From: Cyanoderma ruficeps
Taxonomy: Eukaryota > Chordata > Aves > Passeriformes > Timaliidae
Length of the DNA: 64,000 bases
Direction: 5' to 3'
NCBI GenBank assembly: GCA_008694505.1
Contig: VZDJ01000100.1
Coordinates: 1,529,160 to 1,593,159, forward strand
Part shown: piece after piece, positions 27,400 to 37,857 of the stretch
Numbering within the stretch: the first letter of the stretch is position 1
Layout of the letters: each line of letters starts with the position of its first letter
The notes under the pieces: generated by a model
The model's input: only the letters and a program-made list of their open reading frames with translations
Told to the model about the DNA's origin: nothing
Databases searched by the model: none
Translations under genes and position numbers: made by a program

Positions 27400-28439
27400 G
27401 TGGTTTTATGAATTGTCTCTAATGAAGCCCCTGGCAGTGGTGCTTGTGCTTTTTTACCGCTGCCTTCCTAGCAAACTTTACCATTTCCCATCAAGTAAAA
27501 GTACATATTACATTCTTCCTCGTCCTTGTGAGCTTTGCTGAGGCATCTAGTCAATCCTTTCTAAATCTTGACTTCCTAAAATTGAAGGTGTGTGAACTGT
27601 TATGGGAAGATAATTTTCTTACCCTGGGAAGCTGATCTGCATTACTTGTAATGAGGTTTTTTTGCGGTTTTCTCTGCTTGTTCATTTACCCAGATGTGTG
27701 ACACAGCCCTTTCTTTTGTGTAGGCTTGTCCAATAGCCTTTTCATCCTGATGCATTCATTCCTCACTTAGGTGAGGCAGGAGGCATTTGAAGTAACACTC
27801 TTCTTTGAAATTAGGTCACCACTTCCACGTCCTTCTGTATATTAAGCAAAAGAGAGTGGAAACAACTCTCTCTCAGCAATGCTTTCTTGCTGCTTAGGCT
27901 GAAAAAATTAAACCAATATATTCATTCAGCACTATTTTTTTACAGCAAATATGTGGCACATTAAACGTCCACCGGTCGTTAATTATATGCCTAAACAGAG
28001 TGGATATTTTTCATTCTGGACAGAAAAGTGTCTTTAGTTCCAGAGGTTTCCTCTTCATGTAAGACGTGACAGATTTTAAATACAGTAACTTACACCCTGT
28101 CTTATGAGGCAGGTGTTCTCATTCATGATAGGCATCCATGCCCCTTTTGAGAAGTGAGGGTCCCTCTAGATCTTGAAGGCAAGAAGACTGCAGATATTTG
28201 CAGGTGATTTCCAGGTGGATGCTGCCAGTGGGGGAATAATTCCTTGGGCCTAGTGCTTTGTTGTTTTTGAGGAGACTCTCCCAACTTTGGGTGTGGCACC
28301 ATTTTTCTTTCTCCCTTACCACAGGCAATTCTTTGAAACAAAGACTTTTTCCTCCAAGACAAAGATATCACCCAATAAAAGAAACTTGGGAACAGATCCC
28401 AAAAATATCTTAACACCAAAATCTCCTCTGACTTGCTAC
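27400..28439. other. Intergenic DNA between ARL14EPL and a CR1 element
   Basis: No coding exon or element terminus is supported. The - strand open frames at 28119-28476 lack recognisable motifs. Confidence 0.5.
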
Positions 28440-31333
28440 CTTGGAAAAAAATTTTGTTCCTGTCAACTAATGACACCTTGTATCACACAGGCAGCATGGG
28501 CAACAAGCTGGAGGAGCTGGAAGCCATTGTGCAGTGGGAATGCTGTCACAGTGTCCCCATCAGTGAAACATGGTGGGACAACTTGCACAACTGGAGTACT
28601 ATGATAGATGGCTGCAAACTTTTCAGAAGGAATGGGAGAGGAAGGAGAGGTGGGGCGGTATTCATGTATGTTAGGAAGAGGCTCAAGCTCAATGATTGTG
28701 ACACTAGGATTGAGTGTTTCTGGGCAAGAATCAGAGGGAAGAACAAGGCAGATATCCTGGTAGGAATCCATTGTAGACACCAACCAGGATAGAGAGGCAG
28801 ATGAAATATTCTATAAGCAGTTTCACAATCGCTTGTCCTTCTTCTCTAGGGGGACTTCAGCTTTCCAGATACCTACTGTGAATACAATATAGCAGAGAAG
28901 GAAAACTGTCCAAGAAGATTCTGGAATATATGTAAGACCGTTTTCTGACACAGCAATTAAGCCGAGGGGAGGCACCTGTTGGATCTGTTCTTTGTGAACA
29001 GAAAAGAAGTAGAGTGTGATATGATGGTCCGAGGCAATCATGGGCACACTGACCATGAAATGATAGAGTTTTCAATTCTCAGAGAAAAAAGGAAGGGAGT
29101 CAGCATAACTGCCATCTTGGATTTAGTAAGGTCTGTCAAGGGCCCTGATTGTCAGAATCCCTTAGGAGGCAGTCCTGAATGGCAAAGGAGTCCAGGATTT
29201 TCAGGAAAGAAATCTGCAGGGTGCAGTCTGTCCTCAAGTGCCAAAAGACAAGCTGATGTAGAGGAAGGCCATCCTAGATGAACAGATAGCTTTGGCTGGA
29301 ATTCTGGGTAAAAAAAAGAATATATCACCTTTGGAGGAAAGGGAAGGCAACTTAGGAGGACTACAAGAATGTCGTGAGGTTATGCAGGGAAGGAAATAAA
29401 AGGGACAAAGTCCAGAAATTAATCTGGCTACTGCTGTAAAAGACATCATAAATGTTTTTATGAATATGCCACATGTTTTCATAAATACATAAGTAAATAC
29501 ATAGAGAAGTGTTTTTACAATGTTCTCAAGCAGGTTGGAAGTCCTGTGCAGGACTAAAAGTTAGACTTCATGAGCCTTGTGGGTCCCTTCTGCTAAGCAT
29601 ATTCCGTGATTCTCTGATCATGAAAAAAAGGAGGGCTAAGGAAGATCTCCTTATGTCATGGATGTGAAGGGGATGCATTATGAAGAAGGATGAGGGAAAA
29701 GCAGAGGGACTTAGTGCCATCTTTGCCTCTGTCTTTAATAGCAAGACACATTGTTCTTTGGGTACTCAGCCTCTTGAACTGGAAGACAGGGATGGGATCA
29801 GAATAAAGCCTGCATATTTAAGGGGCCATGACCACTGGTACTTGTTACACCACTGAAATACACACAAGTCTGTATGCCTGAATGCCATCCACTGAAAGTT
29901 ACTGAGGGAGCTGCCAGCAAAGCCAACCAAACCACTTTCCATCATGTACAAGCAGTCCTGGATAACTAATGAGGTCCCAGATGACAGGAGGTTATCAACT
30001 ATTATGCCAATTTACAGGAAAGGTTGGAAGGAGGATTCAGGGAACTATAAGCCTGTCAGTCTGGCCTTGGTGCCAGAGAGGGTCATGAAGCACATGCCTT
30101 CGCTTGGTATGTACAGGGCAACCAGGGGGTCAGGCACAGCCAGTTTGGGTTTAGGAAAGGCAGGTTCTGCTTGGCTAACTTGATCATCCTTTGTGATAGG
30201 ATGACACAGCCTAATGGATGAGGAAAAGACTGTGGATGTGTCTACCTGGACTTTGATAAAGCCTTTGACATTGTTCCTCAACAGTGTTCCTCCTCCAACA
30301 TTCTCCTGGAGAACCTCACTGCTCATGGCTTGGACAGAGGCACTCTGCCCTGGATTAAAAACTGGCTGGAGGCCAGGCCCAGAGAGTGAAGGTGAATGGA
30401 GTTACATCCAGCTGGAGGCTGGTCAGCAGTGGTGTTCTCCATGGCTCAGTGTGGATCCAGCCCTATTAAATAACTGGTTTGAATGCCTCCTCAGTCAGTT
30501 CAGGGGTGACACTAAGTTGGGTGGGAGTGCTGATTTGCTGGAGGGTAAGAAGGCTCTGTAGAGGGATCTGCACAGCATGGATTGGTGGGCCAAGGCCAAT
30601 TGGGTGAGATTCAACAAGATGAGGTGCTGAGTCCTTGGGCCACAGCAACTTCATGCAGGATTTGGAGAAGAGTGGCTGGAGAGCTGCATAGAGGAAAAGT
30701 ACCTGGGGGTGCTGGTCATCAACAGCTGAACAAAGCCAGTGTGTGCACAGGTGGCTGAAAGGGCCATTGGCTGGTGGTGCAGCCACCAGTACCAGGGCAG
30801 AGGTTGTCCCCCTGTACCGGGCAAAGGTGAGGCCACACCTTGAGTGCTGTGTCCAGTTTTGGGTTCCTCACTACAAGACAGACGTTGACTCTGGAGCATG
30901 TCCACACTCTGGGGTGGGTCCAGGGAAGGGCAATGGGGTTGTTGAAGGATCTGGAGCACAAGTTCTATTAGTGAAATAAAATAGAGCTGAAGAAGCTGGG
31001 CGTTTTTAGCCTGGAGGAGGCTAAGGGGAGACCTTATCTCTCTCTACAACTACTTGAAAGGAGATTGTAGACAGATGAGGGTTGGTTTCTTCTCCTGGGT
31101 AACAAGTAATAGGATGAGAGGAAATGGTCTCCGTTTGCACCAAGGGAATTTTAGATTGGCTATTAGGAAAAATTTCTTCACTGAAAGGGTAGTCTGCCCA
31201 GGGAAGTGGTGGAATCACCATTCATGAAAGCACTCAAAAGACATGTGGATCTGACACTTTAAGGCATGGTTTGGTGGTTGAACTTGATGATCTTATAGGT
31301 CTTTTCCATCCTAAACAATTCTATGATTCTATA
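28440..31333 (+). mobile_element. CR1 LINE, long decayed copy (ORF2 plus 3' end)
   Basis: A 2.9-kb CR1 non-LTR retrotransposon in + orientation, truncated at its 5' side. Endonuclease-domain pieces are readable in 28490-28800 (ETWWDN, KLFRRNG, GGAVFMYVRKR, ADILVGI) and near 28979 (LDLFFVNRKEVE). Reverse-transcriptase pieces follow from about 30030 (NYKPVSL, then a VDVSTWTLIKPL-type stretch), then the C-terminal segment (VRPHLECCVQFWVPHYK) and the 3' end with attctatgattctata at 31318-31333. Frames shift repeatedly with in-frame stops, so it is not active. The catalytic aspartate motif region reads FRGDTKL where the family has F-x-D-D-T-K-L. Confidence 0.88.
29515..29625 (+). mobile_element. 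Short CR1 tail nested inside the larger CR1
   Basis: The ORF2 sequence breaks off near 29510 and resumes near 29628 (ggagggctaaggaagatctc). Between them lies a CR1-type 3' end: caggttggaagtcc, gagccttgtgggtcccttct, and a tattccgtgattctctgatc tail. It is therefore a later, heavily 5'-truncated insertion in the same orientation. Boundaries are approximate. Confidence 0.6.
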
Positions 31334-32609
31334 AAAACACCCACTACCAAAAAAAAAAAATCAGGAATGTCTTCTATGGTGGTTAAAACACTCTGGTAAT
31401 TGGGTTTCTTCCTCATATACTTCACCAGTCCCCAGCTATCCTTTCACTCCTGCCAGGAGTCCAAATAGCCCACATCATATCTGAGCTGTATTTCTTAAGG
31501 TAGGTGGAATTCCTGGTGATGTGTCAGGTGTTAGGGATTGTTTCTTGCTCCAGATATGCCATAGACTCATTCTAGTCTTGATGGAACAAGCAGCTCTTTA
31601 AGAAGGTAAATTTGATTTAAATCAACAGGGAGGTGGCAGCCTTCCTTTGACATAACCTCAAGATATGAAATGGACAGGTTTGAATTAGCCTCTATTTTTT
31701 TCTATTTTTAGGCAAAAACCTGAATTGTTTATTATGTGGATTCCGGCAGTAAGGCTACATCTTACATTTTCTGAGTAATTTGGTTAATACCAGATTGATG
31801 GAAATCCCATTGTTGAATTCATTTGTGTTACTCTGTGGTTTTTAAAATGGACTGTGACTCAGTCACAGTCACAGCTAAATGCAAAGTCTAAGAGAACTCC
31901 ATCACAAACACACTTATTGCAACTTGGAAATAGAGCACAAAACCTGAAAAGAAGAGAAAGGTGAAAGCCAAGATAAAGAAGTAATAGGGCGGAGGTTGTT
32001 CTACTGTGGTTTGAAAATGACTCTACCATTCCAACGATCCTGCTAACTTTTCCCTAAATTCCAAATGAGCAGTTCAGAGTGCACAAGTATAATTCTATTA
32101 GGGCAGATGTACATGGGGAAGAAGAAAATGTGTTATACATCTTTTTATATGGATTGTGAAAGCTAGTGGTAGATACAGATAGCAACACAGTACCCATATC
32201 TGATAGTTTTCTTAGGCAATTATGTAATATCATACTGTGTGACTAAGGTTTTAAATCCCTCCAGAGAAATGGCAGAGAACACTTTGTAGTCTCTTGTGAG
32301 ATTGGTTCAACTCCAGATGACATCAGATCATTTTACACTCTATAAATCAGTCTAAACAGAATATGATTTTCCCTATGGAATATATTTGCTCTAGAAAGCT
32401 ATTTAAAATAATGGAAAGCAGATCAATGAATTCTTCCTTAAGGTCTGTGTGTCCTTCTTCTCTCTTTCCAATTCCTCCCCTCCTCCCCAGATTATGCAGG
32501 TTAAACAACTTGTGACTGTTAATTTACTTTTGCTGTCTTTTCCTTGTCCATGTGGCAGCTTTGCACATGGCTCACAGTAATCCCACTGTGGCTTAAGGCA
32601 AGGGAAGAG

Positions 32610-32683
32610 TATAGGTAGATATATATTAAACTACACCCTAAACTAGTATAGATAGATATATATTGAACTACACCCTAAACTAA
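32610..32683. repeat. 37-bp tandem duplication
   Basis: Two adjacent 37-bp units built on gtagatatatattaaactac plus accctaaactag; they differ at only a few positions. Confidence 0.8.
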
Positions 32684-33328
32684 GATAGCATCTCTCAACC
32701 TCTTGCCTAAAAACTGATTCAGTTTCTTCAATTAGAAATTACTGTGTCTTCCACTGTATTTCACTTGTTTACAATCATTATCTATCTGGAAGGAGATATT
32801 CACCCTCTGCTTTATTAGATGTTATTACTGCAAAGAAGCCCATCTCAGGGAAATGAACAATGTGTTCCCATATATTTTTGCATAAAGGTGCTTCTTCCCC
32901 TTCTAGCCTCCTATGTACTTGGGCATTGTCTTATTGGAATTGTTTTAATTCCAAAGACTACACTGTGCATCTCCTGCCTTTTACAAACTTGGAAATTCAG
33001 AAAATAATATAAGACCTATGAACAGTAAGTATCTTGTTGTTTGCCTTCATTGCACTAAACTAAACAAGCTAGAAATCTATCCACTAAAGACACTCTCTAT
33101 TTAACAATGTGTCTATCTCTCTATATTTGAAGTTGCCACAACTCTGAGGAAAAAAACACAATAGCTGTCCTTTCATATTGTATTGGATACTTACAACTGC
33201 TTCTACAACAAAGGCCATTTAAAAAAAAGATTTAATAGAATTATTAGCATGTGGCTCAGAAGAAGCGAAGGCAAGAGCCATTAAATATTATGACTTTCAA
33301 GATGTATAAACAAGGTGAGCCAAATAGT

Positions 33329-33365
33329 AATAATAATAAAAAAAATAGTAATAATAATAAAAAAA
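33329..33365. repeat. AAT/A-rich microsatellite
   Basis: Two blocks of the form agtaataataataaaaaaa directly flank the left end of the LTR at 33375. Confidence 0.8.
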
Positions 33366-33374
33366 TTATTTTCG

Positions 33375-33804
33375 TGTAACAGCGAGTATGGAAACAAATA
33401 AAAACCAGAGCCACGATAAAGATCAATTCGATCAAATGGGGTGAAATGTGAGACAGGCCTCTATCGCACCTTGTCTCCCCTTCGTTCACCCGAAATCCCA
33501 CTACCACAGGTCCAGTTTTTATACTTTTTAGTTCCCCTGAGGCAGGGGTTTTCTTTTGTTCAGTTATCCGGGTATTGGTATTCATCGGCCTCCTTTTGGG
33601 ATTCCGATTTTTCCGAGTGGGTTTTCAGGGGAAACAGAAAAGATGTCTGAGTGTCCATTGCAGACCATATTCAGTTTCCAAGTGGGTTTTCAGAGGAGAC
33701 AGAAAGGATGTCTGAACGACCATTGCAGACCATATTCAGTTTCTCTCGGGCAGATGTTTTTGGTCATTAAGCATGCTTGCTAGTCCATTTCCAGGGGAGC
33801 CACA
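33375..33804 (-). mobile_element. ERV1-like solo LTR, minus orientation
   Basis: On the - strand it begins TGTGGCTCCCCTGG and ends CGCTGTTACA, about 430 bp. A TATA box (TATAAAAA) lies at 33516-33523 with a GACAAGG-type R region after it. Flanks are ttcg (33371-33374) and ttca (33805-33808), a 4-bp duplication with one mismatch, which suits class I ERVs. U3 holds a 65-bp direct repeat (33616-33745). No internal viral genes adjoin, so it is most likely a solo LTR. Class assignment is inference. Confidence 0.55.
33616..33745. repeat. 65-bp direct repeat in LTR U3
   Basis: Two tandem 65-bp units starting agtgggttttcag at 33616 and 33681. Both contain gaccatattcagttt. They differ at several sites (gggg/gagg, aaaagatg/aaaggatg, gtgtcc/aacgac). 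Confidence 0.85.
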
Positions 33805-34689
33805 TTCATTCATGTGCTGATGGTCTAAATCTTCCCCCATTCTGCCCTCCTTCATCCTGAAGTTTCTCGGTGAATATCTTTTCCCTGCTTTTAAATTCTT
33901 TATTCCTCAGGCACAAATTAATACATGGAGGTTATTCACAACAGAAGGCATGTGAAAGACCATGAACATTTGAGGCTTTATCAGGTGAGTTAAGAGATGG
34001 GAGTTTTGAATATGGCAGGCCGCATTCAAAAATACAATTTTTACTTGCTCAGTATTTGCAAATCCTTCATACAAAGTTCCACAGTGAAAAATTGTATAAC
34101 ATAGCACTTCTGAAACATAGACTAGGAATACAATAGATCATAGCACTGTAAAACAACATGCAGAAAATTGGATCTTTTTTCCTAAAGTAAGTTTCCGCAT
34201 TTTTAAATAAAAATTGTTATGGGATTCCTGTCCAAATGGGGACTTAACATTAGATAACTTAAGTAAGCCACAAGATATTCAGTTTACCTTCAGTGCCTTA
34301 AAAACTATTAAGAACAGTCAGTCCTGGGAAAAGTCAGATCTGTGGTTCCAGAAATTCTACATATTTCAGTTGCAAGACCACTAAACTGCTCCTCCTGGCT
34401 TAAAATGAACTTCTGCATATGGCAAAGTGCCACTCAATCACACTGCATCATTAAAACATTGAAAAAAAAATCATCATCCTTTTAAATACCTTCTATAAGA
34501 GCACAATTGAACTTTGTCTATATCTATCCATGTTATGGTAGAATACAGATTTGACTCACTTTAGGGCAAAAACTAAAAGACATGGACTAAAGAAATATAG
34601 ACTGATACTTTCTGAATAAATATTCAAATATCCTTAAATACATATTTGCACCAAATGCATTACAGTTGCTACAGCTCTTTTGAGTTGGC
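33805..34689. other. Intergenic DNA, nothing supported
   Basis: AT-rich sequence between an LTR and a CR1 fragment; no exon, tail or terminus recognised. Confidence 0.45.
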
Positions 34690-35185
34690 ATGGCAGGAGG
34701 GGGTGATGAGGGGAGAGCAGTGAATGTTGTCAGCTTCAGCAAGGCTTCTGACATTGTCTCCCATAGCATCCCTGTACGTAAGCTCAGGAAGTGTGGGTTA
34801 AATGAACAAACAGTGAGATGGATCAAGAACTGGGTGAATGGCAGAGCTCAGAGGACCAGGATCAGCAGAGTAGAATCCAGGTGGAGGTTTGTAGTCAGCG
34901 GCATTCCTAGGGATCAGTACAGGCTCCTGTCTAACTCAGCTTGTTTACCAATGACCTGGATGAAGGGGTCGAATGCACCCACGGCAAGTTGGCTGATGAT
35001 ACAAAACTGGGAGGAGTGGCTCATCCACCTGAAGGCTGCGCCGACATTCAGTGGGACCTTGATGGGCTGGAGAGCTGAGCGGAGAGAAACCTAACGAGGT
35101 TCAACGAGGGCAAGTGTAGAGTGCTGCACCTGGGACAGAATGACCCCAGGCACCAGCTGGAGGGTGACCTGCCAGAAAGCACTGA
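34690..35185 (+). mobile_element. Internal CR1 ORF2 fragment (reverse-transcriptase region)
   Basis: Readable CR1 RT pieces in order: DEGRAVNVVSFSKASD, VRKLRKCGLNEQTVRWIKNW, NGRAQRTRIS, then LADDTKLGG-type sequence (ttggctgatgatacaaaact near 34990) and the CRVLHLGQNDPRHQL-type stretch. Frames shift near 34900. Unusually for CR1, the 3' tail is absent: the fragment ends near 35185, where other sequence, including an LTR 3' part, follows. Confidence 0.8.
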
Positions 35186-35269
35186 CTCTTTATGTCTGTG
35201 TGCATACAAATGTGCATGTGCTATACCAAATGTGAGAGAAATGCTGCTCTCCTAGACTTTTAACCGCTT

Positions 35270-35516
35270 AAATTCTTTAAGTTATAAGTTAAGTTAAATG
35301 CTGTTAAGTTGATGTGCTGTTTTAAATGCTGTTAGGTTAAGTGCTGTTGGACCTTTGGGCTGTATTCCCCTTTAACCTTCCTCTTTCTATCCTCAGTGTG
35401 CCTTGACCATCTTGTAAGTTGTAGAGAGGACCTACAGAAGCTTTTATATTAAACCTGCTTTTACTGATACTTTTGCCAGTGATTTTTAAAACAATCTTAA
35501 ACACTCATTCATTACA
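35270..35516 (+). mobile_element. 3' part of a songbird LTR
   Basis: Contains the short internal minisatellite seen in a passerine LTR family (units of the form ttaaatgctgtta and ttaagtgctgtt, 35278-35350). Then come cctttgggctgtattcccct, a poly(A) signal attaaac near 35448, and the end cactcattcattaca. The left boundary was not found; it may begin near 35190. Confidence 0.5.
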
Positions 35517-35719
35517 TGGGTACAAGTGCAAACCAATAACAGATGAATGGATGTTTGAGAACTCACAACTTTTTAGAATTCTTTTTTAGTAACAGAAGAG
35601 GTATTAGGATAGAAAATTGTATAATGGTGCACTTGACAGTACCTTGTCAGGTTAGCTTCATTGTTTATCATTTTCAATCAGGTGCTCTCTTTCCTGTGTT
35701 GCTTCAGTAAGGGTTTGGA

Positions 35720-35815
35720 CACAGAATCATACAGGATAGAAGAAACTTCCAGGGTCCACAAATCAAACCTCCTGTGTGAAGCAGGTCCAGCTGGAGCAGG
35801 TTGCCTAGTTGAGTT
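35720..35815 (-). mobile_element. CR1 3'-tail fragment
   Basis: The reverse complement resembles a CR1 3' end: cacagaatcatacaggatag, aacttccagggtcc, then caggtccagctggagcaggt followed by tgcc. Short and diverged. Confidence 0.65.
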
Positions 35816-35956
35816 CTTAATGTTCATTTTCCTGATTATTCATTTTAAAATATTCATTTGATGCATCAAAGTGTGAAAGAAAACACTGTAAAATAGGCCC
35901 AGATTGTAAAACCAGAGAATTGGCAGCAAATCTGAGGAGCATATCCAATATCTGTA

Positions 35957-36490
35957 TGTCCTGGGTTGTAGTATAGAATATGCAAAAGTATTCTATCACC
36001 ATCTTCACGAACTGTTGAATCCAATTGTTGAAGCAGTGTTTCTCAGACCCCTCCCCCTGGACTATCTTCTGTTAGTGGCCCATCAGATGCCTTGCTCTAT
36101 GACTCATAGATAACTGCCTCCGGGAGCAATCTCTCACTAATGGGCCATCAAGGACTCTTCTGCATCACTCACCATCCCATTGTGAGATGCTCCACCCAGG
36201 GGGGAGGAGCCAGGCATTCTCACCTGGATATAATCTGGGATTTGGGCAGCCCTTACCCACTGGATTCCCAGAGGACCGGAGCTACCAGACCTTTCTACAG
36301 GATCACTGCTTCAGGAAGATCACCTCGTCTGGACTGCTTCCATCACCCGGATCAGGTTGTATTCTGACTCTGTCAGTGGTCTTTTGTATTATTTGATTTA
36401 TTTTTATTCTACCTTTTTTTTTCTTTCTTCTTATTAAATTATATTTTCTGACTTGGAGCCTCTCACTTGGTTTGTTTTCAAACCACTACA
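35957..36490 (+). mobile_element. 534-bp solo LTR with perfect 5-bp TSD
   Basis: Starts TGTCCTGGGTTGTAG and ends AAACCACTACA, flanked by CTGTA at 35952-35956 and 36491-36495. A TATA-like motif (ggatataatctg) sits near 36222 and ATTAAA at 36433-36438, giving U3-R-U5 order on the + strand. A 5-bp duplication is typical of ERVL-type integration. No internal ERV sequence is next to it, so it is a solo LTR formed by recombination. Confidence 0.85.
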
Positions 36491-36495
36491 CTGTA

Positions 36496-37079
36496 CCAAT
36501 TGGAACTTTATGAAATAAGGAAGCAATTGTCTAGACTTCCAGCCGCCCTTGCTCACTTTGGCTGAACAAACTTTATAAAATTCTGCTCTCAGAGGAGATT
36601 TCCTAGAACAAAAATATATGTTGGGTTTTTTCCAGCATGGAGAAAAACACTGATTCTTCTTTTCCAGCCAAGGAAATTTCTTGCAAGAATTGTTTTATTT
36701 TTCGTGTTTTATAAGAGCACAGAAAACCAGATTAAATAGTAGAATATAATTGTATTTCATCCCAGAACAATAGCTTGGAAAATGTAATGGCCATTCATAA
36801 CAAGTGGCTGTGGGTCCAACTTCTGGTAAAAGTTTGTTTCAGTTTAAGACAATTTAAAAAGTGGACACTCTGAAATTAATAACCTTCCCTTATAATTTTA
36901 ACCAGTCCGTTTCTGCCATAAGGAGAAACAAATATGAATAAATGTAAGTGAAAAAAATAACAGTTTACTAACATGGGAAACAGAAACAGGCAAAATATAA
37001 CAGTGAATAATCACTAGATACAAAATTGCTAAACTTATTTGCCCTCCATCAAAAAAGAGAAATATAAAACGGTGAAGCG
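36496..37079. other. AT-rich DNA upstream of the COMMD10 island
   Basis: No exon or element terminus is supported. A long - strand open frame (36898-37545) extends from the CpG island into this AT-rich part and is likely a by-product of island composition. Confidence 0.45.
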
Positions 37080-37529
37080 ACTGCCCCTCTAGGATGGCGG
37101 CCCCCCACAGCCGGTGGTCTGAAAACCGAAGGGAAATTGGCGACAAGCCCCTCCTGAGAGGGTAGGAGCTTACCAAGCAGTTCTGGCGGCAGCTGGAAAT
37201 CACGGGCATTGCTGGAGTCTGACTCTGGCCCCGCGGAGTCAGGCTCTCAGCCTGAGGGGCTGAGGAGCGCCGCCACACAGTGAGGGCTGAGGGAGGTGAC
37301 TCAAGGACGAGCCCTCGTTCCCGCTGCCTGCTGGTGGGCCCCAGGGCGGTTCGGACCCGTCCCCGCCGGGGTTCAGCCGCGGTCCTTCGGCCTCCGCTGC
37401 TGCGGAGCCCCGCGGGGAGCGCCCTCAGGCCGCCCCGCAGGGTCCGGGTCGGCCCTGTCTCCCAGGCTACCAGCGATGGGGCGAGAGAAGACAGCCTCAA
37501 GCTGCGCCCGGGGAGATTAAGGCTGAATC

Positions 37530-37720
37530 TGAGGAATTTCTCCACAGAAAGTGTGATTAAATATTAGAATGGACTACCCGGGTAGGTGGTAGAGTCACCG
37601 TGCCTGAGGGTGTTTAAGGAAAGACTGGACGTGACACTCCTGTGCCATCGTCTAACTGGTAGGGTGGCGCCCAATGATGGGCTGGAACAAGACGATCCGG
37701 ATCCCAGACGTCTTTCTCCG
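37530..37720 (+). mobile_element. CR1 3' tail in the COMMD10 promoter
   Basis: CR1 3'-end sequence in + orientation: gaatttctccacagaaagtg, gaatggactacccgggtagg, tggtagagtcaccgtgcctg, gtgtttaaggaaagactgga, then the gacgatc...gtctttctcc segment. The terminal octamer repeat is not evident. It ends about 105 bp before the COMMD10 ATG. Confidence 0.85.
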
Positions 37721-37825
37721 TCGTGCTCATGCCTTGAGTCTGAGATCGCGCTGCCCTCGCTGCCAGCGGCGCGGCAGCGCTTGGCCCCGCCAGGCCGCCG
37801 TCGGGGGCGGGTCCGCGCCGCAACC

Positions 37826-37857
37826 ATGGCGGCGCTCATCGTGCCTGAGAGCGACAG
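37826..37857 (+). CDS. COMMD10: COMMD10 coding exon 1
   Basis: ATG at 37826 in context [19 protein letters not shown] plus two bases, then gtaccg. CpG-island first exon. Confidence 0.9.

Larger units (their letters stand above)
31334..33374. other. Intergenic DNA, little content recognised
   Basis: AT-rich. It contains a poly(A) run near 31350, a 37-bp tandem duplication (32610-32683), and an (AAT)n simple repeat at about 33329-33365. No gene is supported. Confidence 0.5.

Noticed and set aside
36898..37545. 215-codon open frame on the - strand upstream of COMMD10
   Set aside because: It crosses from a CR1 tail through the CpG island into AT-rich DNA with abrupt changes in composition. No domain, no splice structure of its own.
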